From assembly GCA_910586215.1 (NCBI GenBank), contig CAJUGH010000028.1:29196-51361 (forward strand): a DNA stretch of 22,166 nucleotides, read 5' to 3'. The notes under the pieces are model-generated. The model was given only the letters and a program-made list of their open reading frames with translations, was not told the origin of the DNA and did no database searches. The DNA is from an uncultured Acetatifactor sp. (GTDB taxonomy: Bacteria; Bacillota; Clostridia; Lachnospirales; Lachnospiraceae). Each line of letters begins with the position of its first letter. Positions within the stretch are counted from its first letter, which is position 1. The translations under genes and the position numbers were made by a program. Of the stretch, positions 14,593-22,166 are shown piece after piece.

Positions 14593-15366
14593 TCACATAC
14601 TGCCCAACCAATCAATTGCATTCTGAGAAATTCCACATCCTTTTCCCGCCAGTTCCCTGGTGAGCTGGTACAGATACCCATTGACACGGATCAAGAAAGC
14701 CTTCTGGTTATAAAATGCAATTTTCTCAAAGGGCCAGCGGATCACGGAAGGAAACCGCATTCCAACCCCCAGTTCCAGGATCACCAGCCTGCGGTTCACA
14801 GTTCCCTGTAACCATTTTGTATACCGTCTCCAGTCCTCCAGATACCCCCGCTCGTCATAGCGGACCCCATAGACCGTGTTTGGTACATAAGGCTCCCCAC
14901 AGACCGGACAGTGGCCCAGATCCGGTACTTCCCGTCCTATCCTGTCAAAGGCATGGACCAGGGCCTGCCAGTCCCCCTCTGTCATTGGGACAGGGGCCTG
15001 CGTGCAATCTTTCCGGCACTGCTTTCCAAGTGTAGTACCACAGGGTGCTACAAACCTGCCCTCCCTCCAGGGTGCAAGGGCCACTGTACGGTTTGTTGAT
15101 ACAGATATCACAAAATAATTATGTCCCTCCAGGATATGGGTCAGTTTTCCCACAGCCTCTTCCAGGGCTTCCCGACCGGTCTTGTCAAGACAATATTCCA
15201 TCCAGGCCGGGACCATCCACCCCTCCTGTTCCTTCTCCAGCCATTGCCTTCCCTGCTGGTAAGACGGGTCCTGTCCCAGGTAACTGGTTCCATCGAATTC
15301 TTCCCCCAGCCCTACCAGCACCATATCGGCCTCTCTTAGGGCCTGCATGATACTGTCCTTATCCAT
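14593..15366 (-). CDS. Sirtuin-like (SIR2 family) protein, apparently degenerate
   Basis: A 257-residue cytoplasmic protein. Sirtuin-like landmarks in order: LVGLGEEFDG (17-26) where the NAD-binding GAG-S motif should be; NYFVISVSTNRTV (83-95) in place of the TQNID strand; four zinc-ligand candidates Cys117, Cys121, Cys153, Cys156 (CRKDC and CPVC); and LELGVGMRFPSVIRWPFE (197-214), the late Rossmann stretch seen in bacterial SIR2-like proteins. The expected catalytic His of the HG motif appears to be Cys (APCGTTLG, 107-114), so deacylase activity is doubtful; an NAD-binding or NADase-like role is possible. Start at ATG 15366 with AGGAGG 5 bases upstream. It is first in the long minus-strand run, after the cheV terminator. 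Family assignment is by pattern recall and is moderate. Confidence 0.7.
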   Translation of the reverse strand: MDKDSIMQALREADMVLVGLGEEFDGTSYLGQDPSYQQGRQWLEKEQEGWMVPAWMEYCLDKTGREALEEAVGKLTHILEGHNYFVISVSTNRTVALAPWREGRFVAPCGTTLGKQCRKDCTQAPVPMTEGDWQALVHAFDRIGREVPDLGHCPVCGEPYVPNTVYGVRYDERGYLEDWRRYTKWLQGTVNRRLVILELGVGMRFPSVIRWPFEKIAFYNQKAFLIRVNGYLYQLTRELAGKGCGISQNAIDWLGSM

Positions 15367-15386
15367 GGTTGCCTCCTTATGCCTCT

Positions 15387-15426
15387 TCTGGGATGCCACC
15401 CCGCTGTCTGGGATGCCACCCCGCTG
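15387..15426. repeat. 20-bp perfect tandem duplication
   Basis: TCTGGGATGCCACCCCGCTG occurs twice back to back (15387-15406 and 15407-15426), just upstream of the sirtuin-like start. It lies in the untranslated leader and next to a palindrome, so it may be slippage or part of a leader structure. Confidence 0.9.
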
Positions 15427-15427
15427 T

Positions 15428-15450
15428 GGTGCCTCCAGGTTCCAGGCACC
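15428..15450. repeat. Palindrome GGTGCCT...AGGCACC
   Basis: A 7-bp perfect stem (15428-15434 with 15444-15450) around CCAGGTTCC. It lies in the 222-base gap between cheV and the sirtuin-like gene, next to the tandem duplication. REP-like dispersed palindromes have this form, but a single copy cannot prove it. No T-run follows on either strand. Confidence 0.5.
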
Positions 15451-15540
15451 TGCATGTCACACCTGTCCCCTTCCAGGAACTGTTAACCAAGTAGGGGAAT
15501 CACCTCCTCCCCTGCTGGCCCCCTGCACAGACCTGCGCAT

Positions 15541-15571
15541 TATAAAAGGCCGGGAATCTCTCCCAGCCTTT
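15541..15571 (-). terminator. Terminator after cheV
   Basis: On the minus strand AAAGGCTGGGA pairs with TCCCGGCCTTT (11 bp, one G-U) around a 5-base loop, followed by a short TTTTATAAT tract. It starts 18 bases past the cheV stop. Confidence 0.8.
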
Positions 15572-15588
15572 CCTGTACGCCATCCTCT

Positions 15589-16500
15589 TTAATCACTCAA
15601 ATGTCTCTCATCCACAAGCCGGTCAACAATTTTGACCAGGTTGCCGATCTCAGGCTTGGATAGCTGGGCGTCTGCCCCAAGTGATTCTCCCTTTCTCTTC
15701 ATCTCTTCATTCACCAGGGATGAGAAAATGACAATCGGAATATCTGCTGTAGCCTCATCTGTCTTCACCAGCTTGGTCAGCCTGTGTCCATCCATCTCCG
15801 GCATCTCAATATCCGTGATGATCACACGCACATGATCCTTCAGGGAACCGTCCGCCTTACACTGGCAGATCACGTTATAAGCCTGCTGTCCGTTCTCTGT
15901 ATGGATCAAGTTATCATATCCGGCACGCTTTAAGGAATCTACGATGAGCTTATTCAGCAGAGGGGAATCCTCTGCAATCAAGATCGGCACGCTGCTCCTC
16001 TTCCTCTCGCCCAACTCCGTGATCTCGGAAACCTTCAGTCCTGTCTCTGGATTGATATCACACACTATCTTCTCAAAGTCAAGTATGATAATCAGTTTAT
16101 TGTCCTTCTTGATGATACCGGTGGAGACGCTGTCCTCCGTTGTGGAAATAGTGGCATCCGGCTTGATGATGTCGCGCCAGGACACCCGGTGGATCCCCAG
16201 CACATTATCCACATGGAATGCAATATCCAGCTTGTTGAAATTCGTTATGATGAAAAGGCCCTTCTCCTGGGATTCCCCCCGGCCCAGACAATTCATCAGG
16301 TCAATGGCCGTGATCATGGTATCCCTGGGCATAAAAATCCCTTCGATACTGGGATGGGAATTGGGAACCGGCGTCACCTGCTGATAGGGGATGATCTCCC
16401 GGATCTTCGCCACATTGATGCCATAAGAATTATTACCCAGGATAAACTCCAGAATCTCTAACTCATTGGTTCCATTTTCCAGTAATATTTTTGTCTCCAT
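15589..16500 (-). CDS. cheV: Chemotaxis protein CheV (CheW-REC fusion)
   Basis: A 303-residue coupling protein. The CheW-like domain (about 12-150; EFILGNNSYGINVAKIREI, GIFMPRD) links chemoreceptors to CheA. The receiver domain (172-300) has Asp178 in AEDSP, phospho-acceptor Asp230 in IITDIEMPEMDG, Ser260 in IFSS and Lys282 in LSKPE, so phosphorylation is expected and likely tunes adaptation. Normal length. GAGGTG lies 5 bases upstream of the ATG. It is a single-gene unit: promoter 16576-16604, leader hairpin 16527-16559, terminator 15541-15571. Its presence indicates a chemotaxis system and probably flagella, although no other motility gene is in the window. Confidence 0.95.
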   Translation of the reverse strand: METKILLENGTNELEILEFILGNNSYGINVAKIREIIPYQQVTPVPNSHPSIEGIFMPRDTMITAIDLMNCLGRGESQEKGLFIITNFNKLDIAFHVDNVLGIHRVSWRDIIKPDATISTTEDSVSTGIIKKDNKLIIILDFEKIVCDINPETGLKVSEITELGERKRSSVPILIAEDSPLLNKLIVDSLKRAGYDNLIHTENGQQAYNVICQCKADGSLKDHVRVIITDIEMPEMDGHRLTKLVKTDEATADIPIVIFSSLVNEEMKRKGESLGADAQLSKPEIGNLVKIVDRLVDERHLSD

Positions 16501-16526
16501 CTTTTCACCTCATTATCTTGTGGATT

Positions 16527-16559
16527 AAAAATGTGGCAGGCGGCCACCAGGCCGCCCAG
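16527..16559 (-). terminator. Terminator-like hairpin between the permease gene and cheV
   Basis: On the minus strand GGCGGCC-TGGT-GGCCGCC is a perfect 7-bp GC stem, extendable by TGG/CCA past a 3-base bulge, then ATTTTTAA. It could end the ABC transporter transcript. Because the best cheV promoter (16576-16604) lies before it, the hairpin would also be in the cheV leader and could act as an attenuator. Confidence 0.55.
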
Positions 16560-16575
16560 TGCCCCGAATACAGAT

Positions 16576-16604
16576 ATTATATCATGATTACCCAGAAAAT
16601 GAAA
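16576..16604 (-). promoter_or_regulatory. Sigma-A-like promoter before cheV
   Basis: On the minus strand TATAAT (16576-16581) with a 17-base spacer and a weak -35 TTTCAT (16599-16604). I looked for a SigD promoter here and saw none. Predicted transcription starts near 16569 and includes the hairpin at 16527-16559. Confidence 0.5.
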
Positions 16605-16613
16605 CTGTTTTCT

Positions 16614-19181
16614 CTAAATATTTTCATTTTGGATGGTTTCCATCAGATTGCGCCGTTTTACCTTCCCACAGGAATACCACAATATGCCGGACAACAGCAC
16701 AAACACTGCAGCCACAGCCACGAACACTGCCCACACAGGCGGGCGGAATGCTGCCACCACTCCCTCCCCGAAAGCCATATGGATCCAGTAAGCCAGCCCC
16801 AGTCCCAGGGGAATGGCCACAAGCAGGGCCTTTCCACCATAGAACAGCCCTTCCAGCCAGATCATCCGCTTGAATTCCCTGTCCGTCATCCCTACTGATT
16901 TCAGCACTGCGAATTCCGGTGCCCTCAGTTCCATATTGGTTGTCACCGTATTGAAGATATTAGTGACACCGATCAGGGATACCACTGTGATAAAGCCGTA
17001 GAGGAACACCGACACCACCAACAGGGTGCTGCGCTCCGACTGGTATGCTGCCTCATAGTTGGTCACGGTATACCGCAGCAGTCCCATGTCCTGGCGGACA
17101 GTCTCCTCTATCTGGCTGGCATCCCGGCATTTGATGTACAGGACCACATTGTCAGACTGATCCACATCCTCATGGGCATCCATCCATGCATCACTGACGA
17201 TCAGCATCACGTTATTATAGTAGCCCGTCCCCATAAACATAGGCCTGACTGCCGTCTGTCCCAGAATCTCCAGTTCCCTTTCGGATTCCTTATCCCGCAC
17301 AATGTCTCCTGCCTGGTACTCCGTGATCTTCCCATCCGCAACATGCCGCTTCCCATCTGCCTCAAAAAACACCTCAAAATTATTCGCCAGTATGGCCTTG
17401 TCCGCTGCATCCTCCTGGCGGATGCCTGCCTGTTTCAGATATCTTGCATAGCCTGCTTCCCCCAGGGAAGTTATAAGGAAAATCTGGTCCCCTTCCTCCT
17501 CCCCTATCCCGTAGTGCTCCAGGTATTCCCTGGTGTAAGGGATACTGTCCCGGTCCACAGTAAAGTAGGCAGTCCTCCTGACTTCCATCTCCTGGACACC
17601 CTCCAGGGCTGCTACCCGCCCTGCTATGCTGCGCCAGTCCTCATCCTCTATGGAGATGACCAGGGAACAGGCCGTATTCTCCTGGTAAACGCGGCCCGCC
17701 AGGGAAGCCACCTGGACAAAAGCAGATACACCGATAAACACGGCCACACTGACCACAATGGACATCACCGTGGTGCGGTACCGCACCCTGGCCCGCCCCA
17801 GACTCTTATAGGCCACCTTCCCACCGATACCGAACAGCCATCCCACCCACCGGGGACATTTCACAGACCTTTGGGAGATCCGGATGGTGTCATTGGCCCG
17901 TATGGCGCTCAAGGGAGATACCCGGGCTGCCCGTCTTGCGGAACCATATGCGGAGAAAAATACCGTGGCCATGGAAAGCACTGCCCCCAGTACCACAGCT
18001 GGCAGGGAAAAGGCAAACACCAGTGGAAAGCCAATGGCATCCTCCACCAGTCCTCCCACCAGGCAGACTAGGACAAATTCTGCCAGCACCCCGCAAAATA
18101 CCCCCAGCGGAATCCCTACAAGCCCTAGAAAGCCCGCTTCATAGTACACAATCTTCCGTTGCTGCCTTCTGGTAGTGCCCACCGAAGCCAGCCTGCCATA
18201 TAGCTTCATCTTCTCTGTCAGGGAGATCATAAAACTGTTGCGGATACAGAACACACTGGACACCACAATGAGGAAAATGGCAACCCCGGCCATGCTGTAG
18301 AGCATGTTCATGGTAGTGGAGGAAAAATGCATGAACTCCCACCTAAGCAGCCGGTAATTTTTCAGCACGGACGCAGCAGTGGCTCCCTGCAGGCTATATT
18401 TCCCGGATTCATACTGTCCATACTCCTTCAAGGTGATTCCCAGCAGCCCTGCCGTCACCCGGTCTGCCTCCTTCAAGGCTTTCCTGGTATAGGAGACATA
18501 GACATCCAAGGCCTCCCCTGGCGTAGCCTGGGACAGTCTTGTGAAGACTGAATACCCCGGCGCCTCCCTGTCCTCCACCTGGTAGCTGGGCCGTTCCACC
18601 ATGCCTACCACGGTGTAGGTCCTCACGCTGTCTGTCTCCAGGCATTCTCTCTCTTCATACGGATTGTACTGGGTCAGTTCATACCCTTCTGATACCCTGG
18701 ATCCCACCGGGAGGGTCAGCACATCTCCCACCTTCAGGTCTACACCCCCGTTGCTGCGGATATGCCGGCTCATCAGAAGTTCTGTGTCATCCTCCGGCAG
18801 GCGCCCTTCACACAGCTTCAAGTAAAACATGTCCAGGCAGGTATCGTCCACGGCCCGGACATACAGATATGGTTTATTCGGGTTCTGACATTCTGGCAGC
18901 AAGGCATACCCCACTTCCTGGGACAGGCCAAGACGATCCACATTCTGGTTATTCTGAAAATATTTCATGTTCTCCGGGGTCACACCGGAAAACAGATAGT
19001 GGAAATCCCCTGTCTCCTGTCTGACGTGTTGTGTCATGCTGGCCCTGAAACTGGCTGCCATGCAGGCCACAGCCGTAATAAGGGAGGTGGCAAGTATAAT
19101 ACCCACAATGGTGACAGCCGTGCGCTTCCGGTTCTCCTTCAGGGAGCGGAAGCAGCATTTCTGCAATACATTCACATCCAT
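16614..19181 (-). CDS. FtsX/MacB-type ABC transporter permease
   Basis: An 855-residue permease with two FtsX halves. Predicted membrane spans: about 22-45; three around 290-420 (GVAIFLIVVSSVFCI, GLVGIPLGVFCGVLAEF, PAVVLGAVLSMATVFF); one near 480 (SIVVSVAVFIGVSAF); and three at the C-terminus (VSVFLYGFITVVSLIGVTN, LLVAIPLGLGLAYWI, VWAVFVAVAAVFVLLSGIL). Two large extracellular segments (about 46-285 and 500-730) are typical of MacB/Vex-like, mechanotransmission-type permeases that move lipids, peptides or antibiotics. It overlaps the ATPase gene by 10 bases; a GGGAGG lies very close to the ATG, so translation is probably coupled. Its two-component system lies just upstream, so it is likely inducible. 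Substrate unknown. Confidence 0.92.
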   Translation of the reverse strand: MDVNVLQKCCFRSLKENRKRTAVTIVGIILATSLITAVACMAASFRASMTQHVRQETGDFHYLFSGVTPENMKYFQNNQNVDRLGLSQEVGYALLPECQNPNKPYLYVRAVDDTCLDMFYLKLCEGRLPEDDTELLMSRHIRSNGGVDLKVGDVLTLPVGSRVSEGYELTQYNPYEERECLETDSVRTYTVVGMVERPSYQVEDREAPGYSVFTRLSQATPGEALDVYVSYTRKALKEADRVTAGLLGITLKEYGQYESGKYSLQGATAASVLKNYRLLRWEFMHFSSTTMNMLYSMAGVAIFLIVVSSVFCIRNSFMISLTEKMKLYGRLASVGTTRRQQRKIVYYEAGFLGLVGIPLGVFCGVLAEFVLVCLVGGLVEDAIGFPLVFAFSLPAVVLGAVLSMATVFFSAYGSARRAARVSPLSAIRANDTIRISQRSVKCPRWVGWLFGIGGKVAYKSLGRARVRYRTTVMSIVVSVAVFIGVSAFVQVASLAGRVYQENTACSLVISIEDEDWRSIAGRVAALEGVQEMEVRRTAYFTVDRDSIPYTREYLEHYGIGEEEGDQIFLITSLGEAGYARYLKQAGIRQEDAADKAILANNFEVFFEADGKRHVADGKITEYQAGDIVRDKESERELEILGQTAVRPMFMGTGYYNNVMLIVSDAWMDAHEDVDQSDNVVLYIKCRDASQIEETVRQDMGLLRYTVTNYEAAYQSERSTLLVVSVFLYGFITVVSLIGVTNIFNTVTTNMELRAPEFAVLKSVGMTDREFKRMIWLEGLFYGGKALLVAIPLGLGLAYWIHMAFGEGVVAAFRPPVWAVFVAVAAVFVLLSGILWYSCGKVKRRNLMETIQNENI

Positions 19182-19861
19182 TCCCTCCCTTCTGTATCCA
19201 CAAGAAGTCTGCCATCCACAATAGTCAGTACCCGGTCAGCCTGTTTTGCCAGTTCTAGATTATGAGTAATCATCACAATTGTTTGTTTGTACCTGCGATT
19301 GGACAATTTCAGAAGTTCCAATATATCATTGCTGGCCCGGGTGTCCAGATTCCCTGTGGGTTCATCGGCCAGCAGGATTGCCGGCCTTGTAACCAGTGCC
19401 CTGCCAATGGCCACACGTTGCTGCTGTCCACCGGACAATTCATTGGGAAGATGCCCCATGTGCTGGCCGAGCCCAAGGGTCCGGGCCAGCTCCCTGACAT
19501 ATTCCATGTCCACCTTCTGTCCGTCCAGTTCGCAGGGCAGGGTCATATTTTCTTCCACATTCAATACAGGAATCAAGTTGTAGAACTGGTAGATCAGTCC
19601 CACCTGTCTTCTGCGGAACACTGCAAGCTGGTCATCCTTCATCTGGTAAATGTCCTGCCCCTCCACCAGTACCTTTCCCGATGTGGGTCTGTCCACACCG
19701 CCAATCATATGGAGCAAGGTAGACTTCCCACTGCCGGAACTTCCCACCACAGCCACAAACTCCCCCTTCTCCACTGTCAGGCTCACATCATTTACCGCAA
19801 TTATCCGCTGGCTATCCTTTCCATAAACCTTGACTAAATGTTCTGTCCTCAATATCTCCAT
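19172..19861 (-). CDS. ABC transporter ATPase, LolD/MacB type
   Basis: A 229-residue ATPase powering the permease encoded next. Walker A GSSGSGKST (40-48), Q-loop YQFYNL (91-96), signature LSGGQQQRVAIGRA (142-155), Walker B ILLADEP (162-168) and switch His200 are all intact. Q-loop and YQFYNLIPVL wording match the lipoprotein-export/macrolide-export ATPase group. The gap to the kinase gene upstream is 67 bases and has no clear terminator. It overlaps the permease by 10 bases. Confidence 0.95.
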   Translation of the reverse strand: MEILRTEHLVKVYGKDSQRIIAVNDVSLTVEKGEFVAVVGSSGSGKSTLLHMIGGVDRPTSGKVLVEGQDIYQMKDDQLAVFRRRQVGLIYQFYNLIPVLNVEENMTLPCELDGQKVDMEYVRELARTLGLGQHMGHLPNELSGGQQQRVAIGRALVTRPAILLADEPTGNLDTRASNDILELLKLSNRRYKQTIVMITHNLELAKQADRVLTIVDGRLLVDTEGREWM

Positions 19862-19928
19862 ATCACTCCTGCTCCTGTCTGCTCAGTTTCTGTTCTCTGA
19901 CAACATTGTATAAGCAGAAAATGACTTT

Positions 19929-21203
19929 TCAGTGACATTTTAAGAATTTCAGGAAGAACTTGGTTCCCCCGTTTACACGCGACTCCACCGTCACATACCC
20001 TCCATGCCGCTCCACGATCTCTTTGGAAAGGGCCAGGCCGATTCCCACACTGTCCACCCCAGCCCGCTTCCCCCGGTAAAAGCGCTCGAACATATGCTTC
20101 TGGTCCTCCGGGTCGATCCCCTCCCCATTGTCTGCCACTGTTACCAGGGTATAGACCTCATTGTCCTCACCGCCTATATGGATCCTTCCTCCTTCATGAC
20201 TGTGTTCCACCGCATTCTTCACGATATTCAGCAGCGCTTCCGCCAGCCACTGGGCATCCCCCTGGATAGAAAGTCCTGGAGGAATCCCTATCGTCAGTTC
20301 CACCTGCCTCCACTCTGCAGGCAGTTCCAGCTTCTTCGCCACCTGCCTGGCCATAGGCAGCAGCATCACTTCCTTCCTCTCCATCTCCACCACTCCTGCA
20401 TCCAACCGGGAAAGTTTTAGGAGGGTGGTCACAAGCCAGTTCACCCCTGCCAGCTGCACGCTGGTCTCCCGAAGGAAACGGTGTCTGGTCATGGGATCCA
20501 TGTCCGGATTGTCCATCAGATTGTCTACCAGGACCGTCACGGAAGTAAGCGGTGTCTTAAGCTGGTGGGATATGTCAGCCACGGCTTCCGACAGGGCCTG
20601 CCTGTTCTGCTGTGCATGCAAGGCCTGTTCCCGAAAAAATACTGTGAGCTTGTACAGTTCATTCTTCAGTCCGCTAAGTTCGTCCTCCCCGTTGTCCTTT
20701 ATATCCAGATTGTCATTTCCCCGGCAGAGGGCATTCATATACCCGCAGAAAGTATCGATCCGCCGCTGCCGCCCTCCCAGATAGGCAAGAAATCCTCCTA
20801 GAAACAATAGGAGTCCCACCAGTAGCAACAGGGTAAGTTCCACCTGGAAACGCTGCATGTCCTCCTGCCAGCCCAGGAATCCACCATTTCCATCTCCCAG
20901 GAACACGCCGTATTTCTCTAGCAGGCTTTGTCCGGATGCCACATTTTCCCCGCTATTCAGTATCCGGATGACTTCCTCCTCTGGTATGGAAGGGAACTGC
21001 GCCTTGATACTACCCACCATGGATGCCACCGCCAGCACATATTTCCTGGTCTCCCGCTTCCGATAAGTGGCTGCCAGAAGATTACACAACAGGATTCCCA
21101 CGAGACCGCACAGCAATATGATGACCACAATCCTTCTTACCTCGCGGTTCCACCTAAGACCTCCCCTGGCCTTTCCACCTGCCTTCTTTCCAAGTTGTAT
21201 CAT
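19929..21203 (-). CDS. Sensor histidine kinase (HisKA-HATPase)
   Basis: A 424-residue membrane kinase. Two spans (about 24-45 and 122-143) enclose an extracellular domain of roughly 75 residues; a HAMP-like linker follows. HisKA: DISHQLKTPLTS with His213. HATPase: LLNIVKNAVEHS N-box (324-335), DNGEGI (358-363), MFERFYRG F-box (371-378), GIGLALS (387-393). The start ATG shares its A with the regulator TAA stop (TAATG), so translation is coupled. The extracellular loop makes it unlike the short BceS-type intramembrane kinases, although the operon (regulator, kinase, ATPase, FtsX permease) resembles bacitracin-type detoxification modules. Confidence 0.95.
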   Translation of the reverse strand: MIQLGKKAGGKARGGLRWNREVRRIVVIILLCGLVGILLCNLLAATYRKRETRKYVLAVASMVGSIKAQFPSIPEEEVIRILNSGENVASGQSLLEKYGVFLGDGNGGFLGWQEDMQRFQVELTLLLLVGLLLFLGGFLAYLGGRQRRIDTFCGYMNALCRGNDNLDIKDNGEDELSGLKNELYKLTVFFREQALHAQQNRQALSEAVADISHQLKTPLTSVTVLVDNLMDNPDMDPMTRHRFLRETSVQLAGVNWLVTTLLKLSRLDAGVVEMERKEVMLLPMARQVAKKLELPAEWRQVELTIGIPPGLSIQGDAQWLAEALLNIVKNAVEHSHEGGRIHIGGEDNEVYTLVTVADNGEGIDPEDQKHMFERFYRGKRAGVDSVGIGLALSKEIVERHGGYVTVESRVNGGTKFFLKFLKCH

Positions 21204-21880
21204 TATGCTTCCTTTCCTGGCTTTTCAATCCGGTATCCCATTCCCCTGACCGTGCGGATCACCTGGCCATCTGGATCTCCCAGCTTCTCCCGGATACGTT
21301 TCATGGTAACACTCAAGGTATTGTCATTTACAAAATTGCCCGAAATATCCCAGATATCACTTAAGATCTCCTCCCTGGTGAACAGCTTTCCTGGATACGA
21401 CATCATGGATGAGAATATCTTGTATTCCAGTTTGGTCAAAGCAATTTCCCGGCCTGCCCTGGTCACTTTCCCCATCTCCAGATCCAGGATAATATCCCCG
21501 TAGTGCAGGCAGGAGGAAGCCTTCCCTGTCCTACGCAGCACACTCCTTATCCGGGAGAGCAACTCCCTGTTCCGGAAAGGCTTTACAATATAGTCATCTG
21601 CCCCCAGGTCCAGTCCCTTGACCACATCCGCCTCTTCCTCCCTGGCCGTCAGGAAGATCACTGCCGTGTGATCCATTTCCTTCATCTTCCTGCAGAAAGC
21701 AAATCCGTCTCCATCCGGCAGCATGATATCCAGCAGAGCCAGGTCAAAAGATTTCTCCAGGAGACATTTCCTGCCCTCCTGGATATTCCTGGCTGTCTTC
21801 ACCTGGTATCCTTCCTGGGACAACAGATACTCAAGTCCCATGATGATTGCCTCATTATCCTCCAACAATAGAATATCCAT
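21203..21880 (-). CDS. OmpR/PhoB-type response regulator
   Basis: A 225-residue regulator. Receiver: Asp8 in LEDNE, phospho-acceptor Asp51 in LLDIMLPDGDG, Thr78 in FLTARE, Lys100 in VKPF. C-terminal winged helix (about 130-220) with ALTKLEYKIFSSMM and VRGMGYRIEKP. I start it at ATG 21880 because the GGAGG site is 6 bases away; the in-frame ATG at 21886 touches that site. It probably activates the kinase and transporter genes that follow, its own operon. Confidence 0.95.
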   Translation of the reverse strand: MDILLLEDNEAIIMGLEYLLSQEGYQVKTARNIQEGRKCLLEKSFDLALLDIMLPDGDGFAFCRKMKEMDHTAVIFLTAREEEADVVKGLDLGADDYIVKPFRNRELLSRIRSVLRRTGKASSCLHYGDIILDLEMGKVTRAGREIALTKLEYKIFSSMMSYPGKLFTREEILSDIWDISGNFVNDNTLSVTMKRIREKLGDPDGQVIRTVRGMGYRIEKPGKEA

Positions 21881-22166
21881 GTCCATCCTCCTTTGCACAC
21901 AAGTTAGGAACCCAGATCACACCAAACTATGTGGCCGTGGAATTCCATTGCCCACAGGAATTAAAAAAAGAGCAGATCGTTCATTCTCCACTCTTCCCAT
22001 ACCAGTCACTTTTCTATTGTATCTATCCCGTCTGTCTCAAACCATATTGCTGTCTGAAGACATCAATCCATACCATTATCTATAGGAAAACATCCTGCTT
22101 CCAGAATATCATACCCTCAAAACCGAACACCGTCCCAGTACCTCCCACACAGCCATGCCGCATGCG
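21881..22166. other. Non-coding stretch upstream of the regulator, to the right edge
   Basis: I see no gene here. It must hold the promoter of the regulator operon, but no hexamer pair is convincing; TACAAT near 22020 has no good -35. A GTTCGGTTTTGAGGGTA stretch on the minus strand (about 22117-22133) reminds me of the spacers next to rRNA/tRNA clusters in Firmicutes, which would mean such a cluster starts just outside the window. This is weak. Confidence 0.4.

Noticed and set aside
14593..15366. Sirtuin-based phage-defence system
   Set aside because: Neighbours are metabolic and structural genes, with no effector, nuclease or TIR/HerA-type partner.
15367..15426. T-box leader (GGGGTGGCA stretches)
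   Set aside because: Only a partial likeness to the AGGGTGGNACCGCG core; no specifier stem and no terminator/antiterminator pair, and the likeness comes from a duplicated 20-mer.
22080..22166. rRNA or tRNA gene at the right edge
   Set aside because: A short stretch resembles rRNA-operon spacers, but no mature RNA sequence or cloverleaf can be made within the window.

Overview
The window looks like part of a chromosome from a Gram-positive, motile clostridium, most likely a Lachnospiraceae (Clostridium cluster XIVa) member. Reasons: moderately high GC codons, strong GGAGG-type ribosome sites on almost every gene, a CheV chemotaxis protein, a SigD-like promoter, a meso-DAP dehydrogenase, heterodimeric ABC exporters and a GHKL/LytTR two-component pair. 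Every gene I can support reads leftward (minus strand); the long plus-strand frames are antisense shadows. The species cannot be named from sequence alone.

Layout, in the direction of transcription (right to left). At the right edge, a PhoB-type response regulator and its membrane histidine kinase overlap by one base, followed by a LolD/MacB-type ABC ATPase and a large FtsX-type permease: a classic sensing-plus-transport module. Next is cheV, preceded by a sigma-A-like promoter and a strong hairpin and followed by a good terminator. Then comes a long run: a degenerate sirtuin-like protein, a 582-codon low-complexity single-pass membrane protein, hisH, a 154-bp repeat element, hisF, ung, ddh, lysA, an LD-carboxypeptidase, a LytTR response regulator, a cytoplasmic GHKL kinase, and a pair of ABC exporter half-transporters. 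The left end has a small secreted protein with two 36-residue repeats behind a SigD-like promoter, a tRNA-Leu(CAA) with its own promoter and terminator, and the start of a heptad-repeat coiled-coil gene running off the edge.

How the genes may work together: ddh makes meso-DAP and lysA decarboxylates it to lysine, while the S66 carboxypeptidase trims D-Ala from DAP-containing murein peptides, so this trio joins lysine supply to wall precursor supply and recycling. The LytTR regulator starts 11 bases after the carboxypeptidase and probably controls the downstream exporter pair. hisH and hisF form the two subunits of imidazole glycerol phosphate synthase; hisA, often found between them, is not there and the gap holds the repeat element instead.

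Most notable: (1) the hisH-hisF element with inverted ends, a 7-bp hairpin and a 45-codon open frame; (2) a sigma-28/SigD-like promoter on the repeat-containing secreted protein; (3) an exact 21-bp-register coding repeat at the left edge; (4) a sirtuin-like protein that seems to lack the catalytic His. I found no convincing complete new defence or mobile system.
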